DNA from: Flavobacteriales bacterium UBA7666 | Lineage (GTDB): Bacteria; Bacteroidota; Bacteroidia; Flavobacteriales_D; Crocinitomicaceae | NCBI GenBank assembly: GCA_002483265.1 | Contig: DLHO01000010.1 | Coordinates: 1-64,000, forward strand | Direction: 5' to 3' | Length of the DNA: 64,000 nucleotides | Shown: positions 1 to 8,809 of the stretch, piece by piece | Position numbering within the stretch: position 1 is the first letter of the stretch | How the letters are laid out: every line of letters begins with the position of its first letter | The notes under the pieces: model-generated | What the model saw: only the letters and a program-made list of their open reading frames with translations | The model's database searches: none | Told to the model about the DNA's origin: nothing | Made by a program: the position numbers and the translations under genes

Positions 1-2
1 AT

Positions 3-707
3 TTATTTTATGCGGTTGTCTATTAATTGGTAAGTTGAATATTTGTCAATCAAACTTAAAATACCAGAACTTGATCTAGTAATGTACTTGTCCAGCGTAA
101 AGTTATTGACCGATTTAGTAGGATTAAATTTCGGGGCATCAAAAGTGATTTTCAAGTGTGATCTATCCTCTTCTTTTTTGTTAGACTCATTTGAAAAATC
201 AATCAAGTCAGAATAATAAATATCCAAACGCTCTAAATAATATTTCTTCTTATCTATTCTCATCTTAATCACTGAAAACGGTAAATCTGATGAATTCTTA
301 ATAACTAATGTAACGGAATAATAACCATCCTTTTCTTCCAGTTGTGTTTTCGAACAGTTCTTCAAGGCAAGATTTAAATCAACATTCGTATTAATTAATT
401 TCTGTGGCTGCGCCAAGGAAATCAATTTCTCAGAATTACTGATTTGAATGAAGAAATCCTTTGCATAAACGAATTCCGTTTCATCAATCTTTTGGTATAC
501 TTCCAACTTGTTTCGATAAACATAGCCCTTGTAACTTTCTACTACTTCATCACTCTTATGTCCTTTAAACAATTCATAAGTACAGTGATACTCAAAAGTT
601 GCTTTATCACTATAAACCTGCTGCATCTTGTGAATCAGTTCAGGAACCTCCATCCCAAACAAGGAATGTGTTGACAAGGCAATTAAAAAAAGGAACAATT
701 GTTTCAT
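3..707 (-). CDS. Secreted protein of unknown function, possibly LolA-like
   Basis: This 234-aa protein has a clean signal peptide (residues 1-19, hydrophobic core LFLFLIAL, likely cut near LFG). The rest is soluble, with alternating strands rich in Lys, Asp and Tyr, and no membrane segment. The pattern of short beta strands after an N-terminal helix (PELIHKMQQVY) recalls LolA-like periplasmic lipid carriers; that is a weak inference from shape only. It is the last gene of the seven-gene minus-strand operon. Its ATG overlaps the TGA of the preceding gene (TGATG), so the two are translationally coupled; a TTG one codon upstream is an alternative start. The stop is just inside the window, so the gene is complete. 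Confidence 0.6.
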   Translation of the reverse strand: MKQLFLFLIALSTHSLFGMEVPELIHKMQQVYSDKATFEYHCTYELFKGHKSDEVVESYKGYVYRNKLEVYQKIDETEFVYAKDFFIQISNSEKLISLAQPQKLINTNVDLNLALKNCSKTQLEEKDGYYSVTLVIKNSSDLPFSVIKMRIDKKKYYLERLDIYYSDLIDFSNESNKKEEDRSHLKITFDAPKFNPTKSVNNFTLDKYITRSSSGILSLIDKYSTYQLIDNRIK

Positions 708-1987
708 CAATTTGTTTTTGGATTAGATGATCTGTTTTCCTTAGTTGTAACAATGCCTCTGCTTGTTTCCTTCTTGATACGAATCAGCTTTCCTTCCTTA
801 TCATACTCATAAAAAGTAGCATAATTATTATCATCCAATTCAGCAGTCAGCCAAAAAGTATCTGGATCATTTACAAATGATTTCATATTTGCATTAAAAG
901 GATGAACCCGGATATCATCAAAATAAGTTACAGATCCCGTCGCATTAGCCAATTTAATATTGATCTCAGTTGCAGAACCCGGAACGGTAAACTCTCCGGC
1001 AATTCTCTGCCAGCCATCAATAATATCTCCCGAAGGATATAAACTAAAAGTCGTTGCGGAGCCTACAAATGTTAAATCCAGAGAGATGGCATTAGGTGCT
1101 ACATTCGGATAACTTATTACCTGTGTGACATCTTGTTTTACCCATGCACTTGCCCAATATCTTTTTCCTGGTTCAGGTCTAAATGTAAAACAATAGGCAC
1201 ACGGTTCTTTTTCGGTTGGCAAGACATCAAACACCAATGTTTGAGTAATTGGACACGTCGTTGTATTTCTATCTGTTACTGTCAATTCTGCTATATGCTG
1301 GCCTATTGGAAGTGCTATTGGAGTTGGTGAGGTATTTATAGTAAAAACCCCTGTACCGCTAACTGCCCCCGCAGCTGCCACAGGGGTACTTCCATCAAGC
1401 GTAAACGTATAATTAGCAGGCACACCTGGTGCAGTACCAACCAGCTCTCCTTTAAATGTAATTGGTGTAGAAGATGTTAATGGAGCCGTATAATCCATAA
1501 ATAAGGATACATTGAATAAAAGGACATGAACAGTCAAATAATTATTTGAAGTCCAACCGGCATTTTCACAAAAAACATTCATACTTGATGCCAACGGAGA
1601 AAGATAGGCTCCAGATGGGTTTGGAACCATGACCCCAGAAGTTACTTGCTTTGCTATCGTAGAACAAGGAACCCCATCTACAGTAAAAAACGCTTCGGCT
1701 ACAACATGAAATATATTCGAAGTTGAATAGGTATGAGTTAAGCCCAAACTAGTGGTCGAAACAATGGGAGACCCATCCCCGAAATTCCATTCAACATGAT
1801 CCAGAACAACAGAACTTGTCGGTGGAGTTGAATTCGGACAAACCATAATTGACATACTTACCTCCCCACTGCTACAAGTAACAGAAGCGCCATAACTATA
1901 CAATACCATTGGGCATTGAGCGCGACTCACATTCCCTAAAAAGGAAAACGAGATTAACAGCAATAAAAAAATTCTATTTTTCATCAT
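707..1987 (-). CDS. PKD-domain secreted protein with Rhs-family C-terminal segment
   Basis: A 426-aa exported protein with a signal peptide (LLLLISFSFLGNVSRA, cut before QCP). Residues about 25-120 contain a PKD-like domain (WNFGDGSP is the characteristic motif), followed by a second Ig-like region. Residues about 265-365 look like a carbohydrate-binding-type jelly roll (PGKRYWASAWVKQ, DGWQRIAGEFTVPG, YFDDIRVHPF). The last 60 residues (NNYATFYEYDKEGKLIRIKK) match the stretch that, in Bacteroidota SpvB/Rhs-like proteins, closes the very large chain. Here that end lies on its own gene, 9 bp after the stop of the giant protein. It may therefore be a split-off half with a new export signal, or a partner subunit. 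No T9SS sorting domain is visible. Confidence 0.7.
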   Translation of the reverse strand: MMKNRIFLLLLISFSFLGNVSRAQCPMVLYSYGASVTCSSGEVSMSIMVCPNSTPPTSSVVLDHVEWNFGDGSPIVSTTSLGLTHTYSTSNIFHVVAEAFFTVDGVPCSTIAKQVTSGVMVPNPSGAYLSPLASSMNVFCENAGWTSNNYLTVHVLLFNVSLFMDYTAPLTSSTPITFKGELVGTAPGVPANYTFTLDGSTPVAAAGAVSGTGVFTINTSPTPIALPIGQHIAELTVTDRNTTTCPITQTLVFDVLPTEKEPCAYCFTFRPEPGKRYWASAWVKQDVTQVISYPNVAPNAISLDLTFVGSATTFSLYPSGDIIDGWQRIAGEFTVPGSATEINIKLANATGSVTYFDDIRVHPFNANMKSFVNDPDTFWLTAELDDNNYATFYEYDKEGKLIRIKKETSRGIVTTKENRSSNPKTN

Positions 1988-1996
1988 TTTAAGCGT

Positions 1997-4900
1997 TTAA
2001 GGTTGTGCCGTTTGTGGACAAGTAATTTTCTTATTTAACAATACATTGTTTCCTGCATTTACCCGGATACTGTATTTTCCGGTATGAGATGTATTTCTAC
2101 TAATATCTCCATTCGCTGATCCTTCTTGACCAATCAGCTTAAGATTACCCGGGAAATTAAAATGGGTATCAGTGGAACAACCGTTGAAGCCTCTATCTTC
2201 AAAACCATCAAATGCAATTTCACTGTATTTCAAGTTTGAACCAACGGCCATCGTTAAGGTATTGTTATATCCATACTGAGCAGCAGAAAAACGGTTCAAT
2301 GCATCCTTGTTTTCTATTTCAAATCCATTCGCACTATACTTGGAAATTTCTGTAACAGCAGTCCAGTTATTCATGTCTTTATACCATGTATTTGAATTTG
2401 TCAATTTATACATTGGAATAAAGGAAGTAAAGAAACCGTCCCTTCTCGGAGTAACTTCGGTATGAAAATTTCGTCCTGTCAAATATGTTCTGGATGATTT
2501 TACTCTCCATACACCTTTTTCATTGCGAACATAAGGATTGTTACCACTTAAACCGCATTCACATCCAGCCGGCCAATTATCCGAGTAGTCAACTGCTCCG
2601 GCATTTACAATTCTCCAAACTTCCCAATCTGTTGCAGGTACTGCAGGTGTTGGTGTCGACATAAATGTAGTCCCCAGATTCGCAACATAAGCACCACTTG
2701 AATTTTTTAATGGATTACGCAATAAAGTCACATTCATAATTCCGGCTGACTGTAAATTTCTATGGCCTGAACGAACAACCGTAAAGTCTCCATTATTTGC
2801 AGAACCAGTTACGGCAGCGCCTGTAGCATCAATCAATCGGAAGGTATTTCCCTGAACGGCAGAAACCCAAGCGTGAGGTCTTATAAAGTTTGCTGTTGTT
2901 GGACCATACACGATTTCATCACCCTCCATTAAGAAGTCACTTGACATATATGGAGAAGGTAACCCCTGCATCGTATAAGAAATACCCGAAGCTGCCAGTT
3001 TACCATTTACTCCCAAATTCAATGAAGCTTGCGACATTCCGGAATAAAACCAATGAGCCGGATAATTAAATGTGTAGTACTTATCATTGTATTCATCTAC
3101 AGTTTCCGTTGATAAGACCTCCCCTGTTACAGCATCCCAAGCAATATTTTTTGTAGACACTTTCGTATCGCCATCATAAACAACTGTTTCAGCAAGGATT
3201 CCAAATGTATTAACCACTTTTGTAGTGGAGACAGATCTGAATTGATCCTCGGAATTAGTAAGATCCGGTAAAGGAATTGGCACTAATCCAGGAATTACTC
3301 CTACAAGGAATGCAGCAAGGTTAGTATTGACCCCAACAATTTGAGTACTACTTGAATTTTCTCTCAGATCATGTACCATATCATATTCTACACCAATCAC
3401 TTGATTTTTTACATCTCCATTCGGAAAAATTACCCGAACACTATTATTCAAGGTTCCTCTATTATAATCTCCTGCATTAGGCTGATAATCATCATTTGAA
3501 GCGTAATGATATGTCACTCCTGAGATCGCTTTTGTTTGACCTTCAGCGTAAACCCATTGTGCCTTTTGTTTCCCATTCATATCATTTAAATGGACAACAT
3601 AACCCTGAGAGGCTGTAAAATGTTTTTTCATTTTAATCTTCAACAAACTAGCCAATGGCATTTTTTTATCTTCTTTCGCTTGTAAACCTGTTTGATCTAC
3701 AATAGTTGGATAATCCCTGGAGGTATAAAATTCAGTTACTACTTTACCCGTTTTATGCGATTTTTTAACCTGCATTCCATTTGGAATATTGGTTGCTCCA
3801 GATAGGTTTGCCACACTCACACGAGAATATGTTACCTGTGGACTTGGGAAGAATGACTCACCAAAGGGTTTTTCAATATAATTTTCTTCTTTTGGTGCCA
3901 ATAAATGCTTGGTAGTTGCAACAACCGGCATCACAAACGGATTCTCCTTATTTCCAATAGGTTCATAGGTTGCAACACCACTGGTAACTTTGGATAAAGG
4001 ATCGCTTGGATCATCGGATAAATTATATTTATATGATTGTCCATAACTCATGGTAGTGTAATCTACCTGTGTCGGATTCATTGAATTAGCTGGATCTTCG
4101 GATCCCCAAACATCCGATATTCTAACAGATTTCACACGACAACCGCCACCCAATTTAGATCCGGTTGAAACTTTCAATCGGACCCATGATTTATCTTTTA
4201 CAAAACGTCTTCCAATAAACTTGTTTTTTAATGTTACGTTTGGTCCCGTAAAGATTTCTTTCAGATTAGAAAGCACATTGGAAGATAACATCTGCTCAAC
4301 AATACTCTGTATCGCGGTCGAATTCCCTGAAGGAGCATTCCCATAAACTTGTTTTGACAAGTACTTTCTACCAAAATTCCATGCTCCCTTAGAAATTGGG
4401 TTAACTTGTTGATTCGGAGCAACACCACCTTCAATATTAACTGTTTTAATTGGTACACTTAAATACTTCGAATTATCTCCCAGATTTTCATAAAACCCAC
4501 AAGATCTTCCTTCATCCAGTTCAGCATAACCGGAAATATACTCAAATGGCAAACCGTTAACATTTCCGGAACCATTTCCTCCGGCCATTGTCATGTTCAC
4601 AAAAAATCGGAATTGTAACAGATTATTCTCCAGATTTGACAGGAACATTTCCTTATACTGAGCAATTGTTAGACTGTTAGATGTTTCATCCGGAATGCGT
4701 ACATATAGATAATCGTTAGGGGTCGTAGCAATTGTATTCGTATACAAAGAACCTGTCGCATCTCCTGAAATTGAAGGAGTGGCACTTGTTCCTGCCCCAA
4801 CAACTTTATACATTCTCAAAGCCTTTTTGTCCTGAACATAATTATAATCATCCGATTCATATTCGACAGATATATTACCACCAGAAGGAGTGTGAATTGA

Positions 4901-7705
4901 CCTCAAACACCAGACACTGGATCGTTCATCCTGAGTACTTCGATTTTGTTCAGTAAACGGGAACTCAGAAGCAGTTACAGGATCCGTATTATTAGCAGTT
5001 GTCAATGCAGCACTTGGTTTATATTTACCCCAGGAATCGTATCCTTTAATATCATATTTCGGATTTCGGATATTATTTGTTCCAATTACCAAATTCCCCC
5101 CTGTGTATTCATCTTTTCCATCTGCATATTCATTGTAGTTGAATCGATAACCGGTGTATTTTCCCATATTGGAATCACGGTAAGTGAAATAAATCTTTTT
5201 CAATGTCAATTTACCCCCTTTATTATTCTTTTCATTAGCAGAAAGAGCTTCCCCAATATTGTTATTTGGTACACCCGTACAAAGTGAATAAGAATACTCA
5301 AAATTGACTGTTTTAATCGGTTTTGCTGTCCCAACATCATTCGGGTTGGAAGGATTATAGATATTTCCCCCCGCTGCCTTAATTTCGGCCTTGGAATATA
5401 AACGAATTTTGTCCAACTTGAAAGAATTCGTACTCGTACTCATCCCTCCATCTTCTCCATTTACTCCTTTTGCATCTTTTCTAGGTGAAAGATCAAAAAT
5501 TGCAATGTAAGTCTTGGTCTCAATTCTGTTAATATACTTTTGTTCTTTTGTTCCATAAACATAACTAGCCTCATCATCATCCTCATCCGCATTTAGTCCG
5601 GCGTTGAATGTTGCCTGCATAGATTGCATTGGAACTCTCCATTTGTATAAATTTCCAGAAAGTTTATCAACATAATTGAACTTTGTATAACTTCCTAAAT
5701 CATCATCCGAAGGACCATTTCCCGTTAAATCCTGATAATCAGTTGATAAAACCGAAGTTAACAAATACGTATGGACATAAGCAGGAGTAGTTGTTCTGTT
5801 AAAGTTCTCATTGTGATTGTCATTTGATGTGGAATTATCTCCACTATTATATGTAACTAATCCTGTTTCCGGATGATATCCGGCTTTATCTACTGAAAAA
5901 GAAGCCTCTCTTTTAGTCACATTGTAAAGAGGAAGTCCGTAAATATAACGTGCTCCGTCATTTCGCACAATTTGAACTTCACCAGTATGATGATCTCTTG
6001 CATACCCAGGGATACCTACATCGCCATATCCAACAGCTGTTCTTTTTACACACGGACCATAACCTATCCCATTTCTCAATTCCTTGATCGTAACATTTCG
6101 AATGGATTGGTTACGTGTTTTGCGTTTTGACCGTTTGGTTGGAGAACTTATCCCAATTGAGGATTCTTGTGCTAATTCATTGTATTTGTAATACATTTGA
6201 CTTGGCAAACTTCTATGGAATTTATTCCCTACAAATGGAACTCTGACCGGACTATAGCGAGCGATCTGATCAAATAAATTAAACTCCTGATCCACACTTA
6301 AATCACCCACATTCTTGAAATGAACTTTTTCATAACGTGGATTATAGCCATAATTCTCCTTCAAGTATTGAATAATTGCATTATCATTTTCCCAAACACC
6401 TGAAGCACTGCTTATGGTAGTAGATTCAAAATCAACACCGCCATGTACTGCATTTCCCATTCCCAATTCGACTCCTAAAGAGGTAGAAGTAGATCCATCA
6501 GTGACGTAGCTATCATAAATGTATCCTATCTGGTTTCTAAAAGGTCTGTACATTCCACCAACACCTTGTCCTTGAACTGAATAAATATCATATGTATAAT
6601 TAGTCAAAGGAAGATTCGTAGAGTTTACGTTAACTGCTCCATCCTTTTCTCTATTAAAATCCAATATACCATTACGATCACTTAAGTCCGTGTTTTCATA
6701 CCCATATGCTGCTCTTTGTTTGTTTAATTCCTCACTTGCAATGGATTGAATTGTTCCAAAAGCTGTAATCTGACCCTGAGTTTCACCACCAAAAATTTCT
6801 CCACCCAGCGCAGCATTCACCGTAAAACTTTCTGTATTCATGGAAACCCTTTTAGATGGGGTATACAATTCATCCGTAAAGCCTATCGAAGATCCAAGAG
6901 AACCATTTCCCTTCGTTGCAAGTGCATCCTTTTTTTGTTGAGCATTGGCATTCTTTGCAGCTTTCGCATTGGATTTACGACTCATACTTAAAGTTGTAGC
7001 CGTTAATCCCTGTCTGGAATTCATCGTACAACCAACCGTTCCAGTCAGTGAAGAGTTTCGCCCGTCAGCTTTTGATTTTTTGGAATGGATAGAAACACTT
7101 GGAGAGATAGACAATCCATCAGGACCATTCTCCGCATTAAATCCAACTGAACAAGCACTGCTCAAATCCAATTGAACTCCTACACTTGGCTTCATGGTAA
7201 AACCCTCATAATTATTATAGGTGGCTGTTACCCCCAACGAAGCACTCAAATCACCCAAAGGGATCTCAACACCAAAAGCATCAGGAGTTATTCTGAACGA
7301 TGCACCAACGGTAATATTCGGTTTCATATTGTTTTCATAAGTCATCATATCACCCTTGAAATCATCCGGTAATCCACGTACATTTCGATTGATCTGACCA
7401 ACGGAAAGATTCCATCCTAGTCCAACCCAACTTGCCTCGTCGTCCATACCAATTTCAGAAGAATATGCAATGTTTAAAGGATAACCACCCACGTCCATCA
7501 ATGGAATATTGTAATTCATATCACCACTAGACAAATCAACCATATCAGAAACTCCTATTGGAGTAAATGATCCGAATTCAGGCTGAGCCGGTCCTCCAGT
7601 CAATGCCAAGGCCGTGGTTGGAGCTGCTACCTCTGCTAAAATATTTAGTATTAGAAATACACTAACTATTTTAAATCCTCTACTTTTTTGAATACGAAGT
7701 ATCAT
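1997..7705 (-). CDS. Giant SpvB/TcdB/Rhs-like surface protein (1902 aa)
   Basis: The predicted product is exported: the N-terminus has a hydrophobic segment (VSVFLILNILAEVAA) ending near ALALTGG. I placed the start at the ATG at 7705; the open frame extends to 7768 but would then overlap the upstream gene. Residues about 45-115 carry the signature of Bacteroidota SpvB/Rhs-like proteins (VDLSSGDMNYNIPLMDVGGYPL, then WVGLGWNL and RGLPDDF). The middle is a long repetitive beta-rich region. The C-terminus ends in half of a carbohydrate-binding-like module (HTGKYSIRVN). There is no Rhs core repeat, no DPxG cleavage motif and no recognisable toxin tip. The completing half of the module seems to lie on the next gene. 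In related proteins these segments form one polypeptide (family knowledge). Confidence 0.75.
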   Translation of the reverse strand: MILRIQKSRGFKIVSVFLILNILAEVAAPTTALALTGGPAQPEFGSFTPIGVSDMVDLSSGDMNYNIPLMDVGGYPLNIAYSSEIGMDDEASWVGLGWNLSVGQINRNVRGLPDDFKGDMMTYENNMKPNITVGASFRITPDAFGVEIPLGDLSASLGVTATYNNYEGFTMKPSVGVQLDLSSACSVGFNAENGPDGLSISPSVSIHSKKSKADGRNSSLTGTVGCTMNSRQGLTATTLSMSRKSNAKAAKNANAQQKKDALATKGNGSLGSSIGFTDELYTPSKRVSMNTESFTVNAALGGEIFGGETQGQITAFGTIQSIASEELNKQRAAYGYENTDLSDRNGILDFNREKDGAVNVNSTNLPLTNYTYDIYSVQGQGVGGMYRPFRNQIGYIYDSYVTDGSTSTSLGVELGMGNAVHGGVDFESTTISSASGVWENDNAIIQYLKENYGYNPRYEKVHFKNVGDLSVDQEFNLFDQIARYSPVRVPFVGNKFHRSLPSQMYYKYNELAQESSIGISSPTKRSKRKTRNQSIRNVTIKELRNGIGYGPCVKRTAVGYGDVGIPGYARDHHTGEVQIVRNDGARYIYGLPLYNVTKREASFSVDKAGYHPETGLVTYNSGDNSTSNDNHNENFNRTTTPAYVHTYLLTSVLSTDYQDLTGNGPSDDDLGSYTKFNYVDKLSGNLYKWRVPMQSMQATFNAGLNADEDDDEASYVYGTKEQKYINRIETKTYIAIFDLSPRKDAKGVNGEDGGMSTSTNSFKLDKIRLYSKAEIKAAGGNIYNPSNPNDVGTAKPIKTVNFEYSYSLCTGVPNNNIGEALSANEKNNKGGKLTLKKIYFTYRDSNMGKYTGYRFNYNEYADGKDEYTGGNLVIGTNNIRNPKYDIKGYDSWGKYKPSAALTTANNTDPVTASEFPFTEQNRSTQDERSSVWCLRSIHTPSGGNISVEYESDDYNYVQDKKALRMYKVVGAGTSATPSISGDATGSLYTNTIATTPNDYLYVRIPDETSNSLTIAQYKEMFLSNLENNLLQFRFFVNMTMAGGNGSGNVNGLPFEYISGYAELDEGRSCGFYENLGDNSKYLSVPIKTVNIEGGVAPNQQVNPISKGAWNFGRKYLSKQVYGNAPSGNSTAIQSIVEQMLSSNVLSNLKEIFTGPNVTLKNKFIGRRFVKDKSWVRLKVSTGSKLGGGCRVKSVRISDVWGSEDPANSMNPTQVDYTTMSYGQSYKYNLSDDPSDPLSKVTSGVATYEPIGNKENPFVMPVVATTKHLLAPKEENYIEKPFGESFFPSPQVTYSRVSVANLSGATNIPNGMQVKKSHKTGKVVTEFYTSRDYPTIVDQTGLQAKEDKKMPLASLLKIKMKKHFTASQGYVVHLNDMNGKQKAQWVYAEGQTKAISGVTYHYASNDDYQPNAGDYNRGTLNNSVRVIFPNGDVKNQVIGVEYDMVHDLRENSSSTQIVGVNTNLAAFLVGVIPGLVPIPLPDLTNSEDQFRSVSTTKVVNTFGILAETVVYDGDTKVSTKNIAWDAVTGEVLSTETVDEYNDKYYTFNYPAHWFYSGMSQASLNLGVNGKLAASGISYTMQGLPSPYMSSDFLMEGDEIVYGPTTANFIRPHAWVSAVQGNTFRLIDATGAAVTGSANNGDFTVVRSGHRNLQSAGIMNVTLLRNPLKNSSGAYVANLGTTFMSTPTPAVPATDWEVWRIVNAGAVDYSDNWPAGCECGLSGNNPYVRNEKGVWRVKSSRTYLTGRNFHTEVTPRRDGFFTSFIPMYKLTNSNTWYKDMNNWTAVTEISKYSANGFEIENKDALNRFSAAQYGYNNTLTMAVGSNLKYSEIAFDGFEDRGFNGCSTDTHFNFPGNLKLIGQEGSANGDISRNTSHTGKYSIRVNAGNNVLLNKKITCPQTAQP

Positions 7706-7712
7706 GTTTAGA

Positions 7713-8309
7713 TTATTTTCTGTTATTAATATTAAAGCGCAATAGACCAGAACCAAATAAACGGTCATAAAGAACTACACTCGATGGTTGATTAATTTTT
7801 ATGTTATTGAAGTAAATAAAGACTCTTAATTGGCTTGGTTTGGAAATGCCTGCATCATATTCTACTCCGGAAGGAGAAATTGTTTTTTTTCCTTGCTTGA
7901 TTTCTACATCAGCAGCAATATTTCCGACCAGATAATTCATTGCGTCTTCTTTATCCATTGTCATTTTAGCAGACTCAAAAACATCTGTTTCTTTCGCATT
8001 GTTAAGGTCTATTGTTAGAATAGCAACAGTTTCCTTCATTAGTTCCATTCTATCAGCCATTTCAATCTGTTCTCCTTTTCTGGAAACGAAGTCAACTGCA
8101 CTCATCAAATCAATGGAGTAAGTAATTCCATTCTCAGTTTTACATGCAGAGCTTTTATCTGAACTTTCATCCATCCGAACTAATTTCGGATCCTGATGCT
8201 TTACAATCTCAACGGAGGAACTGCTCCCAGGTGTTTTATCGGTTCCGGGGGCTTCAGAACATCCTATAAAAATTAGCAGACTTAGGCACAAAAGAATTCG
8301 GTTCATCAT
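7713..8309 (-). CDS. Lipoprotein of unknown function
   Basis: A 198-aa lipoprotein: the N-terminus ends in a lipobox (LIFIGC, Cys at about residue 17), followed by a Ser/Pro/Gly-rich linker and a soluble domain rich in acidic residues. The C-terminal part is strand-rich (LRVFIYFNNIKI). I recognise no family. The start overlaps the TAA of the OmpH-like gene by one base (TAATG), and the giant SpvB/Rhs-like protein begins 7 bp after its stop. The operon position between a periplasmic chaperone-like protein and a giant exported protein suggests an envelope accessory role (inference). Two adjacent ATG codons (8309 and 8306) are equally possible starts. Confidence 0.6.
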   Translation of the reverse strand: MMNRILLCLSLLIFIGCSEAPGTDKTPGSSSSVEIVKHQDPKLVRMDESSDKSSACKTENGITYSIDLMSAVDFVSRKGEQIEMADRMELMKETVAILTIDLNNAKETDVFESAKMTMDKEDAMNYLVGNIAADVEIKQGKKTISPSGVEYDAGISKPSQLRVFIYFNNIKINQPSSVVLYDRLFGSGLLRFNINNRK

Positions 8310-8809
8310 TATTTTGAATATTTCTCGTTGATAAATGTGATCAATTTCTCTGTCACATCCATAGCATCATCTCTGTACATAACATTACCCTGACCATTCG
8401 AGCCAATGATAATCCCATAATTATTATTCTTCCCAAACTTTTTAATATAAGTGTTCAAACGTTCGTAAACTTCATTGGTATATTTCTGAGAAACGGCTTG
8501 GAACTTTTCATCAAACTGTTGCTTCTTAATCACAAACTGTTTCTTCAAAGCATCGATCTCCAAAGGATTTTTGAGTGTATTAAATTTATATCCCATCGAA
8601 TCTAGTTGCGCTTTTTCTCCCGCAAATTCCTTTTCAATTTTGATATCATAATCCTTCTTTAACTGGAAGCCCTCAAACACCTTAAAACTGTCTATAATTA
8701 CTGTCGGTTTATCAGAAGATGTAGTTTCTCCCTTTCCTAGAAGAACCCAAACTACTAATCCGGAAATGACAACAATTGATGCAAAAAACAATATTTTATA
8801 CCTGTTCAT
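8309..8809 (-). CDS. OmpH/Skp-like periplasmic protein
   Basis: A 166-aa protein with one N-terminal membrane anchor or uncleaved signal (ILFFASIVVISGLVVWVLL). A short Thr/Ser linker follows, then a strand (PTVIIDSFKVFEGF), two long charged helices predicted to form a coiled coil (about residues 50-125), and a final strand/helix (YGIIIGSNGQGNVMY). This is the plan of Skp/OmpH chaperones, which hold unfolded outer-membrane proteins in the periplasm. The usual Skp has a cleaved signal, whereas this one appears anchored. It is coupled by one-base overlaps to the genes on both sides (8809 and 8309). That suggests a chaperone dedicated to the exported proteins of this operon (inference). Confidence 0.75.
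   Translation of the reverse strand: MNRYKILFFASIVVISGLVVWVLLGKGETTSSDKPTVIIDSFKVFEGFQLKKDYDIKIEKEFAGEKAQLDSMGYKFNTLKNPLEIDALKKQFVIKKQQFDEKFQAVSQKYTNEVYERLNTYIKKFGKNNNYGIIIGSNGQGNVMYRDDAMDVTEKLITFINEKYSK

Noticed and set aside
1997..7705. Giant SpvB/Rhs-like protein as a polymorphic toxin
   Set aside because: No Rhs core cleavage motif, no toxin domain at the C-terminus and no immunity gene behind it.
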